DNA of 64,000 bases from VRUE01 sp963764365. GTDB taxonomy: Bacteria; Actinomycetota; Thermoleophilia; Solirubrobacterales; 70-9. The DNA is taken from positions 248,001-312,000 of the forward strand of contig CAVXSI010000022.1 of assembly GCA_963764365.1 (NCBI GenBank). Reading direction: 5' to 3'. Below, one piece after another: positions 15,674-24,406 of the stretch; positions within the stretch are counted from its first letter, which is position 1; each line of letters opens with the position of its first letter. The notes under the pieces were generated by a model, which did no database searches, was not told the DNA's origin, and worked only from the letters and a program-made list of their open reading frames with translations. Both the position numbers and the translations under genes were made by a program.

Positions 15674-16284
15674 CGATCGCGACCGCCCGCGGGTCGCTGT
15701 CGCCGATCCTAACCCGGCCCGCCGCGATCATGCGGATCGCCTCCGGATACAGCTCGTGCTCGACCGCGTGGATCGCCTCCTCCAGCCGCGCCCGGTTGCG
15801 GTCGGCCGGGACCGGCACCTCGCGCTGCAGGATCGGCGGCCCGGTGTCGACCCCCTCGTCGACGAAGTGGACGGTGACGCCGGTCGTCTCCGCACCGGCG
15901 TCGAGGGCCTGGCCGATCGCGTCGAGCCCCGGGAAGGACGGCAGCAGCGCCGGGTGGACGTTGACGACGCGGTCGCGGAAGCGGGCGACGAAGGCGGGGG
16001 AGAGCAGCTGCATGTAGCCGGCGAGGACGACGAGGTCGGCGCCGCGCTCCTCGATCCACCCGGCCATCGCCGCGTCGCGCGCCTCGCGGTCGGCGTAGTC
16101 GCCGCGCGGGAAGACGCGCCGTCTCGACCCCGGCGTCGCGCGCCCGCTCCAGCGCCCGCGCCTCCGGCTTGTCCGACCCGACCCCGACCACCTCGATCCC
16201 GTCCTTCCCATGCAGTCGATCCAAGATCGCCCGCAGGTTGGTGCCGGAACCGGAGGCGAGGACGACGATGCGGAACCGGCTCAT
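15666..16284 (-). CDS. purN: Phosphoribosylglycinamide formyltransferase (single-base frameshift)
   Basis: Formyltransferase for GAR. It starts 'MSRFRIVVLASGSGTNLRAI', with 'VGVGSDKPEA'; after 'DAGVET' (about 16120) the frame must shift for the expected continuation 'FPRGDYADREARDAAMAGW', then 'GADLVVLAGYMQLL' and the catalytic 'NVHPALLPSFPG' and 'TGVTVHFVDEGVDTGPI'-like segment. One extra base in 'ACGGCGCGTCTTCCC' explains the break. Every conserved block is present on one side or the other, so either the base is a sequencing error or the gene has been lost very recently. It overlaps purH. Confidence 0.85.
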
Positions 16285-16288
16285 CGGA

Positions 16289-16445
16289 GGGATCGTGGTC
16301 AAGCGGATCAAGGACGACGGGAGCGTGGCATGCCTTGCACGCGAGCGACCGAGGGCGCCGCTATGCGCCGCGCCACGATCGCCCCGAGGACGGGACGCCG
16401 GGGCAGGGCCGTTTCCCGTGCGGCGTCACCCGGCCTCCTCCGGGC
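16289..16445. repeat. Palindromic element between purF and purN, with shared GCGACCGAGG core
   Basis: GGGATCGTGG at 16289 and CCACGATCGCCC near 16373 form an inverted pair. Between them, 16337-16370 (GCACGCGAGCGACCGAGGGC...ATGCGCCG) matches 8697-8733 inside thiE (inverted) and 6207-6237. No gene is seen in this gap. Confidence 0.6.
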
Positions 16446-16450
16446 CGCGG

Positions 16451-17882
16451 TCATGCCGGGAGGGTCTCCAGGGCGAATTTGCCGTTCGCCTCGTCGTGGT
16501 CGCCGAGCGGGTAGCGGCCGGTGAAGCAGGCGTCGCAGTGGTCCTCCGGCGGCGTCCCGATCGCCTCGTAGACGCCCTCGATCGAGAGGTAGGCGAGCGA
16601 GTCGGCGCCGAGCTCGTCGGCGATCTCGGAGACCGTGCGGCCGTGGGCGATCATCTCCTCGCGGGTCGACATGTCGACCCCGTAGTGGCAGGGGTGGCGG
16701 ATCGGCGGCGCCGAGATCCGCAGGTGCACCTCGCTGGCGCCGGCCTCGCGCAGCATGCCGACGATCTGCCGCGTCGTGTTGCCGCGCACGATCGAGTCGT
16801 CGACGACGACGACGCGGCGGCCGGCGACGATCTCCGGCAGCGGGTTGAACTTCATCCGCAGGCCGTGCTTGCGCAGCTCCTGCCCCGGCTGGATGAAGGT
16901 GCGGGCGACGTAGCGGTTCTTGATCAGGCCGTCGTCGCGCGGCAGCCCCGAGGCGCGCCCGAACCCGACCGCGGCGGGGTTGCCGGAGTCGGGCACCGCG
17001 ATCACCAGGTCGGCCTCGACCGGCGCCTGGCGCCAGAGGATCTCACCCATCCGCCCGCGCACTTCCTGCAGCACCCGGCCCTCGAGCCGGCTGTCGGGGC
17101 GGGAGAAGTAGATGTGCTCGAAGACGCAGTGCGCCGGCCGCGCCGCCTTCACCACCTGCCGCGTCTCCAGCCCGCGCTCGGTCAGCGCGACCATCTCGCC
17201 GGGGTGCACCTCGCGCAGCAGCTCGGCGCCGATGATGTCGAAGGCGCAGCTCTCCGAGGCGACGACGAAGCGGTCGCCGAGCTTGCCGAGCGAGAGCGGC
17301 CGCACCCCGTGCGGGTCGCGGAAGGCGACGATCGCGTGCTTGGTCATCGCCACGGTCGAGTAGGCGCCCTGCAGTCGCGGCATCACCTCGGCGACGACGT
17401 CCTCGATGATCCGCCCGTCGCTGGCAGGAGAGCAGGGCGGCGATGATCTCCGAATCGGAGCTGCCGCGGAAGGCGATGCCGCGCTCCTTCAGCTCGTTCC
17501 ACAGCTCGACCGCGTTGGTCAGGTTGCCGTTGTGGGCGAGCGCCAGCTCGCGGCCGTCGTCGCGCCAGACCGGCTGCGCGTTCTCCCAGGAGCCGCCGCC
17601 GGTGGTCGAGTAGCGGACGTGGCCGATCGCCATGTCCCCCTCCAGCGCTCGCAGCTTCTCCTCGTCGAATACCTGGGAGACGAGGCCGGAGTCGCGCATG
17701 GTGGTGATGTGGCCGCCCTCGCAGGTGGCGATCCCGGCCGACTCCTGGCCGCGGTGCTGCAGCGCGTAGAGGCCGAAGTAGGCGAGCCGGGCGACGTCGT
17801 GGCCGGGTGCGAATACGCCGAACACGCCGCATTCCTCGCGCGGCCCGTCGCGGTCTATCGGCTGCCCATGAGGCGGAGTCAA
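16451..17882 (-). CDS. purF: Amidophosphoribosyltransferase (single-base frameshift)
   Basis: First committed step of purine synthesis: PRPP plus glutamine gives phosphoribosylamine. I prefer the TTG start at 17882, which has GAGGA upstream and leaves a short propeptide before the nucleophilic Cys in 'EECGVFGVFAPG'. The glutaminase part ('LQHRGQESAGIAT', 'GHVRYSTTG', 'AHNGNLTN') reads to 'SDSEIIAALLS'; at about 17430 one extra base shifts the frame to 'ASDGRIIEDVV'-type sequence and then 'MPRLQGAYSTVAM', 'VVDDSIVRGNT' (PRPP-binding) and 'GVDMSTREEMIA'. Both halves are otherwise intact. Confidence 0.87.
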
Positions 17883-17975
17883 AAGCGCGCTTTCCTCGCG
17901 TTGAGAGGGACGTGACGCGCAGGCGGATCGCCTACCCACGCAGGGTACCAGCGCCCGTGGACCCGCCTACCGCCG

Positions 17976-18027
17976 GGACGTGCCGGTAGTTATCCCCCAT
18001 ATTGGGCGGCGAATCACCGGCGCGTCC
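17976..18027. repeat. 52-bp palindromic repeat, copy 2 (purL/purF boundary)
   Basis: GGACGTGCCGGTAGTTATCC ... GAATCACCGGCGCGTCC with the centre 'CCCCCATATTGGGC'. It matches 23966-24020 (inverted) and more loosely 9199-9250. It overlaps the last codons of purL. Confidence 0.7.
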
Positions 18028-20357
18028 CTTCGACCTGATCCGGCAGTGAGTGCCAGGCCCGCGCGGCGGCCTCGAGGTCGAGGCTGACGCCGCGGTCGCC
18101 GGCGGCGATCTCGATCGACTCGCCGCCGACCTCGCCGAGCAGGACCGCGCCGAGCGCTTCCAGCTCGCCGGCATCGCCGCTGAGCAGGAAGCCGCCGCTG
18201 CCCTCGCCGAACAGCGCCTCCTCGAGGGAGCAGCCGCGGCTGCGCAGGGGCTGGATGTCGACCCGGCAGCCGAGGCCGGAGCCGATCGCCGCACTCGGCC
18301 AGCGCGCAGGCGAGGCCGCCGTCGCTGACGTCGTGGGCGGAGCGGACCCTGCCGGCGCGGACCGCCTCGCGGACGACCTCGCAGGCGGCGGCCACGGCGG
18401 CGATGTCGGGCCGCGGCAGTCCCATCTCCAGCTCGCCGCGCAGCTTCGCCAGCTCGGTCCCGGCGAGGGTCGGGGCGAACGGGCCGAGCAGGGCGATCGC
18501 ATCGCCCTCGCGGGCGAAGGCGCTCGGCGCGGCGCGGCCGGGGTCGGGCAGCTCGCCGACCATGCCGACCACCGGGGTCGGGTAGATCGGGCCTTCCGGC
18601 CCCTCGTTGTAGAGGGAGACGTTGCCGCCGACGACGGGGACGCCGAGCGCCGTGCAGGCGTCGGCGAGGCCGCTGACCGAGCGGTCGAGCTGCCAGGCCG
18701 GGACCGGCTTCTCCGGGTTGCCGAAGTTGAGGCAGTTGGTCAGGCCGAGCGGCTCGGCGCCGGCGCAGGCGAGGTTCTGGGCGCACTCGAGCACCGCCTC
18801 GACCGTGCCGGCGTAGGGGTCGCAGGCGACCCGCCGGCCGTTGCCGTCGATCGAGACGGCGATCGCGTTGCCGGACTCGGGCAGCGCCAGCACCGCCGCG
18901 TCGGCCGTATCGCTCGCGGCGGGCCCGCCGCTTCGCGTCCCCTCTCCTCCCGGCCCCGCGCCGTCCGCGAGCCGACGATCGAGTCGTACTGCTCGAAGGC
19001 CCAGCGCTTCGAGGCGACGCTGGGCGAGGCGAGCAGGGCGAGGAGGATCGACCCGGCGCCCGCAGGGTCGGCGTCCGAGCCGGCTGCCGCCGCGACCCGC
19101 GCCGCGAGCACGTCTTCGTTGCCGTAGATCCAGCCCTCCGGCTCGGCCGGCTCGAGGTCGTAGAGCGGGCAGCCGTCGACCAGCGCCTCGACCGGCATGT
19201 CTCCCACCGTCTCGGCGCCGCGCAGGATCCGCACCCGGCCGCTGTCGGTGACGGCGCCGATCTCCGCCGCCCCGGTCTGCCATTTCTCGCAGACCGCGAG
19301 CACCTCCGGCACCCGCGCCGGCTCGACCACGCCCAGCATCCGCTCCTGCGACTCGGAGACCATGATCTCGAACGGCTCCATGTCGGCCTCGCGCAGCGGC
19401 ACCCGGGCGACGTCGATGTCGATCCCGACCCCGCCGGCCGCGGCCATCTCGCCGGCCGAGGAGGTCAGCCCGGCGGCGCCGAGGTCCTGCAGCGAGACCA
19501 GCAGGCCGCGGTCGAGCAGCTCCAGGCAGCACTCCAGCAGCTTCGACTCCTCGAACGGGTCGCCGATCTGCACCGTCGGCCGCTTCGCCTCGTCGCCCTC
19601 GCCGAGCTCGGCCGAGGCCAGCACCGAGGCGCCGCCGATCCCGTCGCGCCCGGTCGAGGCGCCCATCAGGACGACCGCGTTGCCGACCCCGGCGGCGGCG
19701 GCGCGCACCATCGCGTCCTGCCTGGCGATCCCGACGCACATCGCGTTGACCAGGCAGTTGTGCTCGTAGGGGGCCTCGAAGTAGATCTCGCCGCCGACCG
19801 TCGCGCACGCCGATCGAGTTGCCGTAGTGGCCGATCCCGCGCACCGCGCCGTCGAGCAGGTGGCGCGAGCGGACCGAGTCGAGCTCGCCGAAGCGCAGCG
19901 AGTCGAGGATCGCGATCGGCCGCGCGCCGAGCGCGAAGACGTCGCGGAGGATGCCGCCGACCCCGGTCGCCGCCCCCTCGAACGGCTCGACCGCGCTCGG
20001 GTGGTTGTGCGACTCGACCTTGAAGGCGACCGCGTAGCCGCCGCCGACGTCGACCGCGCCGGCGTTCTCGCCCGGGCCCATCACCACCCGCTCGCCCTCG
20101 GTCGGCAGCCGCCGCAGCAGCTTGCGCGAGTGCTTGTAGGAGCAGTGCTCGGACCAGAGCAGGCTGAACATCGCCAGCTCGACGCCGTTCGGCTCGCGCC
20201 CCAGCTTCTCGACGATCAGGTCGTACTCCGAGTCCGTCAGCCCGAGCTCTCGATGCGGCGAGGATTCGCTCCCCGCGGAGGGGCCGCGGCCCTCGCCGCC
20301 CGCCGTGCCCGCGGCTGCCCGAGCCGAGTGCCCGTCCATGTCCTGCCCGTCAGCCAT
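18014..20357 (-). CDS. purL: Phosphoribosylformylglycinamidine synthase II (three frameshifts)
   Basis: ATP-dependent FGAM synthase subunit. The N-terminal part reads 'MFSLLWSEHCSYKHSRKLL', 'VMGPGENAGAVDVGGG' and 'VAFKVESHNHPSAVEP'. At about 19805 one extra base shifts the frame into 'GGEIYFEAPYEHN'-type sequence, 'LMGASTGRDGIGGAS' and 'VSLQDLGAAGLTSS'. Near 18930-18960 it returns (one base missing) to 'ALPESGNAIAVSIDGN' and 'NCLNFGNPEKP'. At about 18297 one extra base leads to 'GSGLGCRVDIQPL' and the C-terminus. All conserved blocks survive. Between 'EQYDSIVGS' and 'ADAAVLALP' there is extra Arg/Gly-rich sequence. Start taken at 20357; a start nearer 'LGLTDSEYDL' is possible. Confidence 0.85.
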
Positions 20358-21038
20358 TCGCAGGAGCGGGGGAGACGGCGGATTTGACGGCTTCGAAGAC
20401 CCGCAGGCCGTCGGTCGAGCCGGTCAGCGGGTCGACCGCGTGCTCGGGATGCGGCATCAGGCCGACCACGTTGCCGGCCTCGTTGCGGACGCCGGCGATG
20501 TCGCGGGCCGAGCCGTTCGGGTTCTGCCCGGGCGCGTAGCGGAAGGCGACCTGGCCGTTCGCCTCCAGCGCGTCGAGCATCTCCTCCGGCGCCCAGTACC
20601 GCCCTTCCCCGTGCTTGGCCGGAATCGAGAGCGTCTCAGCGGGCAGATCGCTGCATTTCCCCCCTCGAGTGGGGAAAATGCAGCAACTTCCAGCTCGACC
20701 TGGCGGCAGACGAAGCGGAGGCGCTCGTTGAGCAGCAGGGCGCCGGGGAGGAGGCCCGCTTCGCAGAGGACCTGGAAGCCGTTGCAGATCCCCAGCACCG
20801 GGCCGCCGGCCGCGGCGAACGCGGCCACCGCCTCCATCGCCGGCGAGAAGCGGGCGATCGCGCCGGCCCGCAGGTAGTCGCCGTAGGAGAAGCCGCCGGG
20901 GACGACGACCGCGTCGACCTCGCCGAGCGCGGGCTCGTCGTGCCAGATCAGCCGCGCCTCGCCGCCGGCCAGCTCGCAGGCGTGCAGGGCGTCCCGCTCG
21001 TCGCAGGAGCCGGGGAACTGGAGCACGCCCCACTTCAT
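20350..21038 (-). CDS. purQ: FGAM synthase glutaminase subunit (interrupted by a palindrome)
   Basis: Supplies ammonia to PurL. It starts 'MKWGVLQFPGSCDERDALHA' with a good GGAGG upstream, then 'VVVPGGFSYGDYLRAG' and the nucleophile in 'GICNGFQVL'. After 'CRQVELEV' (about 20690) a 35-bp palindrome (20650-20684) intervenes and the frame shifts; the remainder reads 'LSIPAKHGEGRY', 'NPNGSARDIAGV' and 'GLMPHPEHAVDP' with the catalytic His and Glu. If the palindrome were perfect it would be 36 bp and the frame would stay open, so one missing base in it, real or technical, is enough to explain the break. It overlaps purL by 8 bp. Confidence 0.87.
20650..20684. repeat. 35-bp palindrome within purQ
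   Basis: GCTGCATTT-CCCCCC against GGGGAAAATGCAGC around a CTCGAG centre. The two arms differ by a missing T/A and a C/A mismatch. It lies in the loop of PurQ before the 'IPAKHGEG' strand. Confidence 0.8.
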
Positions 21039-21122
21039 ATAGCGCCTCCTCCTCCGCTCCCACAAATCCCTGAGGAATCGGATATGGACAGGGATTCGTT
21101 CCCGCGCCCGGGGTCGGCTTGG

Positions 21123-21344
21123 TCAGGCATCAATCTGCTGGATCTCGAAGTCCTCGATCAGCGGGTTGGCGAGCAGCTTCTCGCACAGCTCCGGCAGCCG
21201 CGACGGGTCGTCGGCCTCGAGCTCGACCATGCGGCCGACCTGGACGTGCCCGACCCCCTCGAAGCCGAGCGCCGGCAGCGCCCGCTCGACCGCCTTGCCC
21301 TGCGGGTCGAGGATCCCCTCCTTCGGCCGGATCAGGACCCGCAT
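21123..21344 (-). CDS. purS: FGAM synthase subunit PurS
   Basis: Small bridging subunit of the PurSLQ complex. Of 73 residues, the typical 'VLIRPKEGILDPQGKAVERALPAL' run is present in shorter pieces ('IRPKEGILDPQGKAVE', then 'LGFEGVGHVQVGRMVELE'), followed by 'CEKLLANPLIEDFEI'. This is close to the usual 80 or so residues. It starts 8 bp after the purC stop, and purQ follows after about 80 bp. The order purC-purS-purQ-purL matches many Gram-positive purine operons. The frame is intact. Confidence 0.93.
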   Translation of the reverse strand: MRVLIRPKEGILDPQGKAVERALPALGFEGVGHVQVGRMVELEADDPSRLPELCEKLLANPLIEDFEIQQIDA

Positions 21345-21352
21345 GCGCGGCA

Positions 21353-22204
21353 CTAGAACGAGCGCTCCGCGATCCGCTCGTAGGCCTCGACGTACTTCGC
21401 CCGCGTCTGCTCGATCACGTCGGGCGGCAGCTCCGGCGCCGGCGGCCTGTGATCCCAGCCGGCGGCGTCGGCCCAGTCGCGGACGAACTGCTTGTCGAAG
21501 GACGGCTGCGTGCTGCCGGGCTCGTAGCGGTCGGCCGGCCAGAAGCGCGAGGAGTCGGGGGTCAGCACCTCGTCGCCGAGGACGATCTCGGCCCCGGCGT
21601 GGCGGCCGAACTCGAACTTGGTGTCGGCGAGGACGATCCCCCGCTCCGCCGCGTGTTCCGCGCCGCGCGTGTAGACCTCGATCGAGAGCCGCCGCAGCTC
21701 CTCCATCAGCGCCCGGTCGCCGACGATCTCCGCCGCCCGCTCGAAGTCGACGTTCTCGTCGTGGTCGCCGATCTCGGCCTTGGTCGCCGGGGTGAAGATC
21801 GGCTCCGGCAGCTGGTCGGACTCGAGCAGGCCCGGCGGCAGCTCGATCCCGCAGACCGCGCCGCCCGCCTTGTATTCCTTCCAGCCCGACCCCGACAGGT
21901 AGCCCCGCACCACGCACTCGACCGGGTACATCTCCAGCCGCCGCACCCGCATCGCCCGTTCGGCGACCTCCTCCGGCACGTCGGCGGAGAGGAAGTGGTT
22001 GGGGACGATGTCGCCGGTCAGCTCGAACCAGAATTCGGAGATCCGGTTCAGCACCTTGCCCTTGTCGGGGACCGGCGTCGGCATCACCACGTCGTAGATC
22101 GAGATCCGGTCCGAGGCGACCATCAACAGGTCGTCCTCCCACTCGTAGATCTCCCGCACCTTCCCCGACGAGTGCAGCTTCAGATCGGCGACAGCGGTCG
22201 ACAC
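21353..22204 (-). CDS. purC: SAICAR synthase
   Basis: Joins aspartate to CAIR. It is 283 residues from the GTG start at 22204 ('VSTAVADLKLHSSGKVREIYE'). Signatures: 'SGKVREIYEWEDDLLMVASD', split as 'GKVREIYEW' and 'VASDRISIYD'; 'VVRGYLSGSGWKEY'; 'DTKFEFGRHAG' and 'DSSRFWPADRYEPG'. The frame is intact. The upstream region on this strand is the palindromic element block at 22220-22440, so a promoter, if local, lies within that repeat DNA. First gene of the contiguous purC-S-Q-L-F-N-H run. Confidence 0.93.
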   Translation of the reverse strand: MSTAVADLKLHSSGKVREIYEWEDDLLMVASDRISIYDVVMPTPVPDKGKVLNRISEFWFELTGDIVPNHFLSADVPEEVAERAMRVRRLEMYPVECVVRGYLSGSGWKEYKAGGAVCGIELPPGLLESDQLPEPIFTPATKAEIGDHDENVDFERAAEIVGDRALMEELRRLSIEVYTRGAEHAAERGIVLADTKFEFGRHAGAEIVLGDEVLTPDSSRFWPADRYEPGSTQPSFDKQFVRDWADAAGWDHRPPAPELPPDVIEQTRAKYVEAYERIAERSF

Positions 22205-22298
22205 GAACGCGATGCTAGCTACCCCGGGGGCGGAGGGTGTCTCCCTTGCTGTCGGGCGGAGGCTGCAGAGGGTGTGCCCTTGCGGACGGGCGGAGGGG

Positions 22299-22410
22299 TG
22301 CAGGGGGTGTCCCTCCGGCAGCGGCGTCCTCTTTCTCGCCCCAAACACGATCTCGGACGGCCGGCAACGCTCCAGGCGAGAAACCCAGCAAGGGAGGGAC
22401 ACCCCCTGCA
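22299..22410. repeat. 112-bp palindromic element between purC and the P450 gene
   Basis: TGCAGGGGGTGTCCCTCC at 22299-22316 is inverted at 22393-22410. The 76-bp core (GGCAGCGGCGTCCTCTTTCT ...) has no second copy in the window. Just before it, 22220-22298 contains degraded sequence resembling the R1 core ('GCGGAGGCTGCAGAGGG'). Confidence 0.8.
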
Positions 22411-22475
22411 ACCTCCCTCGCCCCGACCGACGCTCACCGACTGGCTCGCCGGCCAATTCTGCGAAACTACCCGCC

Positions 22476-23806
22476 GTGCCGCTCCCCCCGGAACCGAGGT
22501 CCCCACCGCTCGTCCAGACGCTCAGGTGGAGCTTCCGCCCGCTGCCCTTCATGCAGCAGTGCCGCGAGCGCTACGGCGACAACTTCAGCGTCAAGTTCCT
22601 CGGCTTCGAGCGGCCGATGGTGATGATCTCCGACCCGGCGGCGATCAAGGCCCTCTACACCGAGCGCTCGCACGGCCTGCCGCCGGGCCGCAACATCGTG
22701 CTCGAGCCGATCCTCGGCTCGCGCTCGCTGCTGCTGCTCGAGGGCGACGAGCACCTTGCCCGCCGCAAGCTGATGCTGCCGCCTTCCACGGCGAGCGGAT
22801 GCGCTCCTACGAGCCGATCCTCGCCGAGATCGTCGCCGCCGAGATCGACTCCTGGCCGCTCGGCGAGGAGTTCGCGATCCACCCGCGGATGCAGTCGATC
22901 ACCCTGGAGCTGATCCTCCGCGTCGTCTTCGGTGTCGCCGACGGGCCGCGGCTGGAGCGCCTGCGCGGGATGCTGAGCCGGGTGCTGGCGGAAACCGCCT
23001 CGCCCTGGACGCAGCTGATCGGGCTCGCCTCGCGCCGCTTCGGCGGCCGCGGGCCGTGGGCCAAGTTCGAGGGCCAGCTGCGGGAAGTCGACGACCTGCT
23101 CTACGCCGAGATCGCCGAGCGCCGCGCCGCCGGCGGGCTCGAGGAGCGCGGCGACATCCTCTCGGCGCTGATGCTCGCCCGCTTCGAGGACGGCGAGGCG
23201 ATGAGCGACGCCGAGCTGCGCGACCAGCTGCTGACCCTGCTGCTGGCCGGCCACGAGACGACCGCGACCGCGCTCGCCTGGAGCTTCGACCTGCTGCTGC
23301 GCCACCCGCGCGAGCTGGGCCGCCTGCGCGACTCGCTCGAGGCCGGCGAGGACGACTACCTGCGGGCGGCGATCACCGAGTCGCTGCGGCTGCGCCCGGT
23401 GGTGCCGCTGGCCGGCCGCCGCCTCGCCACCGACCTGGTCGCCGGCGACGTCGACCTGCCGGCCGGCACCGACGTCACCCCGGCGATCTGGCTGACCCAC
23501 ACCCGCGCCGACGTCTACCCCGAGCCCTTCGCCTTCCGCCCCGAGCGCTTCCTCGAGGAGGGCCCCGACACCTACTCCTGGATCCCCTACGGCGGCGGCA
23601 TCCGCCGCTGCCTCGGCGCCTCCTTCGCCGAGTTCGAGATGCGGATCGTCCTGCGCGAGGTGCTGACCCGCTGCGAGCTGCGCAAGGCCGACCCGGCACC
23701 GGAGAAGATCGGCCGCCGCAACATCACCCTCTCGCCGCGCGCCGGCACCCCGGTCGTCCTCGCCGCCCGCCACCCGGCCGGCGAGCGCGACCTCGTCGCC
23801 GCCTAG
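22476..23806 (+). CDS. Cytochrome P450 (single-base frameshift)
   Basis: Heme monooxygenase of about 443 residues. GTG start at 22476 ('VPLPPEPRSPPLVQTLRW'). After 'ARRKLMLPP' (about 22783) one base is missing; restoring it gives 'FHGERMRSYEPILAEI', which continues in the other frame. The I-helix 'AGHETTATALAW', the ExxR motif in 'ESLRLRPVVPLAGR', and the heme-ligand loop 'YGGGIRRCLGASFAEFE' with the axial Cys are all present. It resembles the CYP110/CYP135-like bacterial class by its general build, but I cannot assign a substrate. It interrupts the purine cluster on the opposite strand. The stop codon touches a 160-bp palindromic element. Confidence 0.88.
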
Positions 23807-23964
23807 CCTGAATCCACCGAGGTCGGCGAGGCTCCCCGCTTCGCAGGCCGAGTCGGGGGCCGGTTCCCGCTCACCCAGGTAGTGGTGCTACCCGGGTGGA
23901 GGGAAGTGGCTCCCGGCGAAGGGATGCGGAGTGGAGAGGCCGGCGAGATCGGTGGATTCAGGCT
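23805..23964. repeat. 160-bp palindromic element, copy 2
   Basis: AGCCTGAATCCACCGA at 23805-23820 is inverted as TCGGTGGATTCAGGCT at 23949-23964. The interior is nearly identical to 5259-5418. The element begins within the P450 stop codon. Confidence 0.88.
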
Positions 23965-23965
23965 T

Positions 23966-24020
23966 AGACCTGCCGTCGAGTCAATCGCCCACTATCGGGG
24001 GATAAGCCCCGGCAGGTCCG
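23966..24020. repeat. 52-bp palindromic repeat, copy 3
   Basis: AGACCTGCCGTCGAGTCAA ... GGGGATAAGCCCCGGCAGGTCCG. The inverse complement aligns with 17976-18027 through 'TTATCCCCC'. It lies between the converging P450 and glutaredoxin-like genes, directly beside the 160-bp element. Confidence 0.7.
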
Positions 24021-24032
24021 GCGGAGCCGGCT

Positions 24033-24329
24033 TCAGGCGCCGGTCTTGGCGTGGGGGTGTTCCTTCGCCCAGCGGGCGATCGTGCCGGAGCCGGAGACCA
24101 CCTCGCCGTCGTCGAGCACCAGGATCGGCACCTCGTTGCTGCCGCTCAGCTTCTTGACCTCGGCCCGGTCGGCGTCGCGGTTGCCCCAGGTCCAGAGCGC
24201 CATCCGGTAGCCGCCGACGGTCCGCAGCTCGTACTCGTACCCGGCGGCGTCGAGCGCCTTGCCCGCCTTGGCGCACGGATGCGCGAAGGCTGGCCCCGTC
24301 GTCTTCTGCCCGCAGGTGTAGAGGATCAC
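24033..24329 (-). CDS. Small glutaredoxin/GST N-domain-like protein
   Basis: 98 residues with a thioredoxin-like fold signature. It starts 'MILYTCGQKTTGPAFAHPC', where a Cys sits at the usual redox position, and later has 'NEVPILVLDDGEVVSGSGTIARW', the cis-Pro and Ser/Gly motif of GST N-terminal domains (quoted here as 'VPILVLDDGEVV' and 'SGSGTIARW'). It is too short for a full GST and lacks the CPYC glutaredoxin motif. It follows purB on the same strand, separated by a strong hairpin, so co-transcription is uncertain. Function unknown beyond a likely thiol or glutathione-type binding site. Confidence 0.75.
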   Translation of the reverse strand: MILYTCGQKTTGPAFAHPCAKAGKALDAAGYEYELRTVGGYRMALWTWGNRDADRAEVKKLSGSNEVPILVLDDGEVVSGSGTIARWAKEHPHAKTGA

Positions 24330-24346
24330 GCGGGTGAACCCTACTC

Positions 24347-24397
24347 CGCTCCGCTGTTCCTTTGCCCGACATAGCGCCGCAAAGGAACAGCGGAGCG
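24347..24397 (-). terminator. Perfect 18-bp hairpin after purB
   Basis: CGCTCCGCTGTTCCTTTG pairs exactly with CAAAGGAACAGCGGAGCG around a 15-nt loop. It stands 10 bp after the purB stop. The T-rich tail (TTGTTTT) is on the plus-strand side, so termination of the minus-strand transcript is only a possibility. The arms resemble the hairpin within the 48.8-kb nuclease gene. Confidence 0.5.
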
Positions 24398-24406
24398 TTG
24401 TTTTGC

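Noticed and set aside
17967..20357. Programmed frameshifting in purL
   Set aside because: Three shifts in both directions, no slippery heptamer with a downstream structure, and similar breaks in neighbouring genes make error or decay far more likely.
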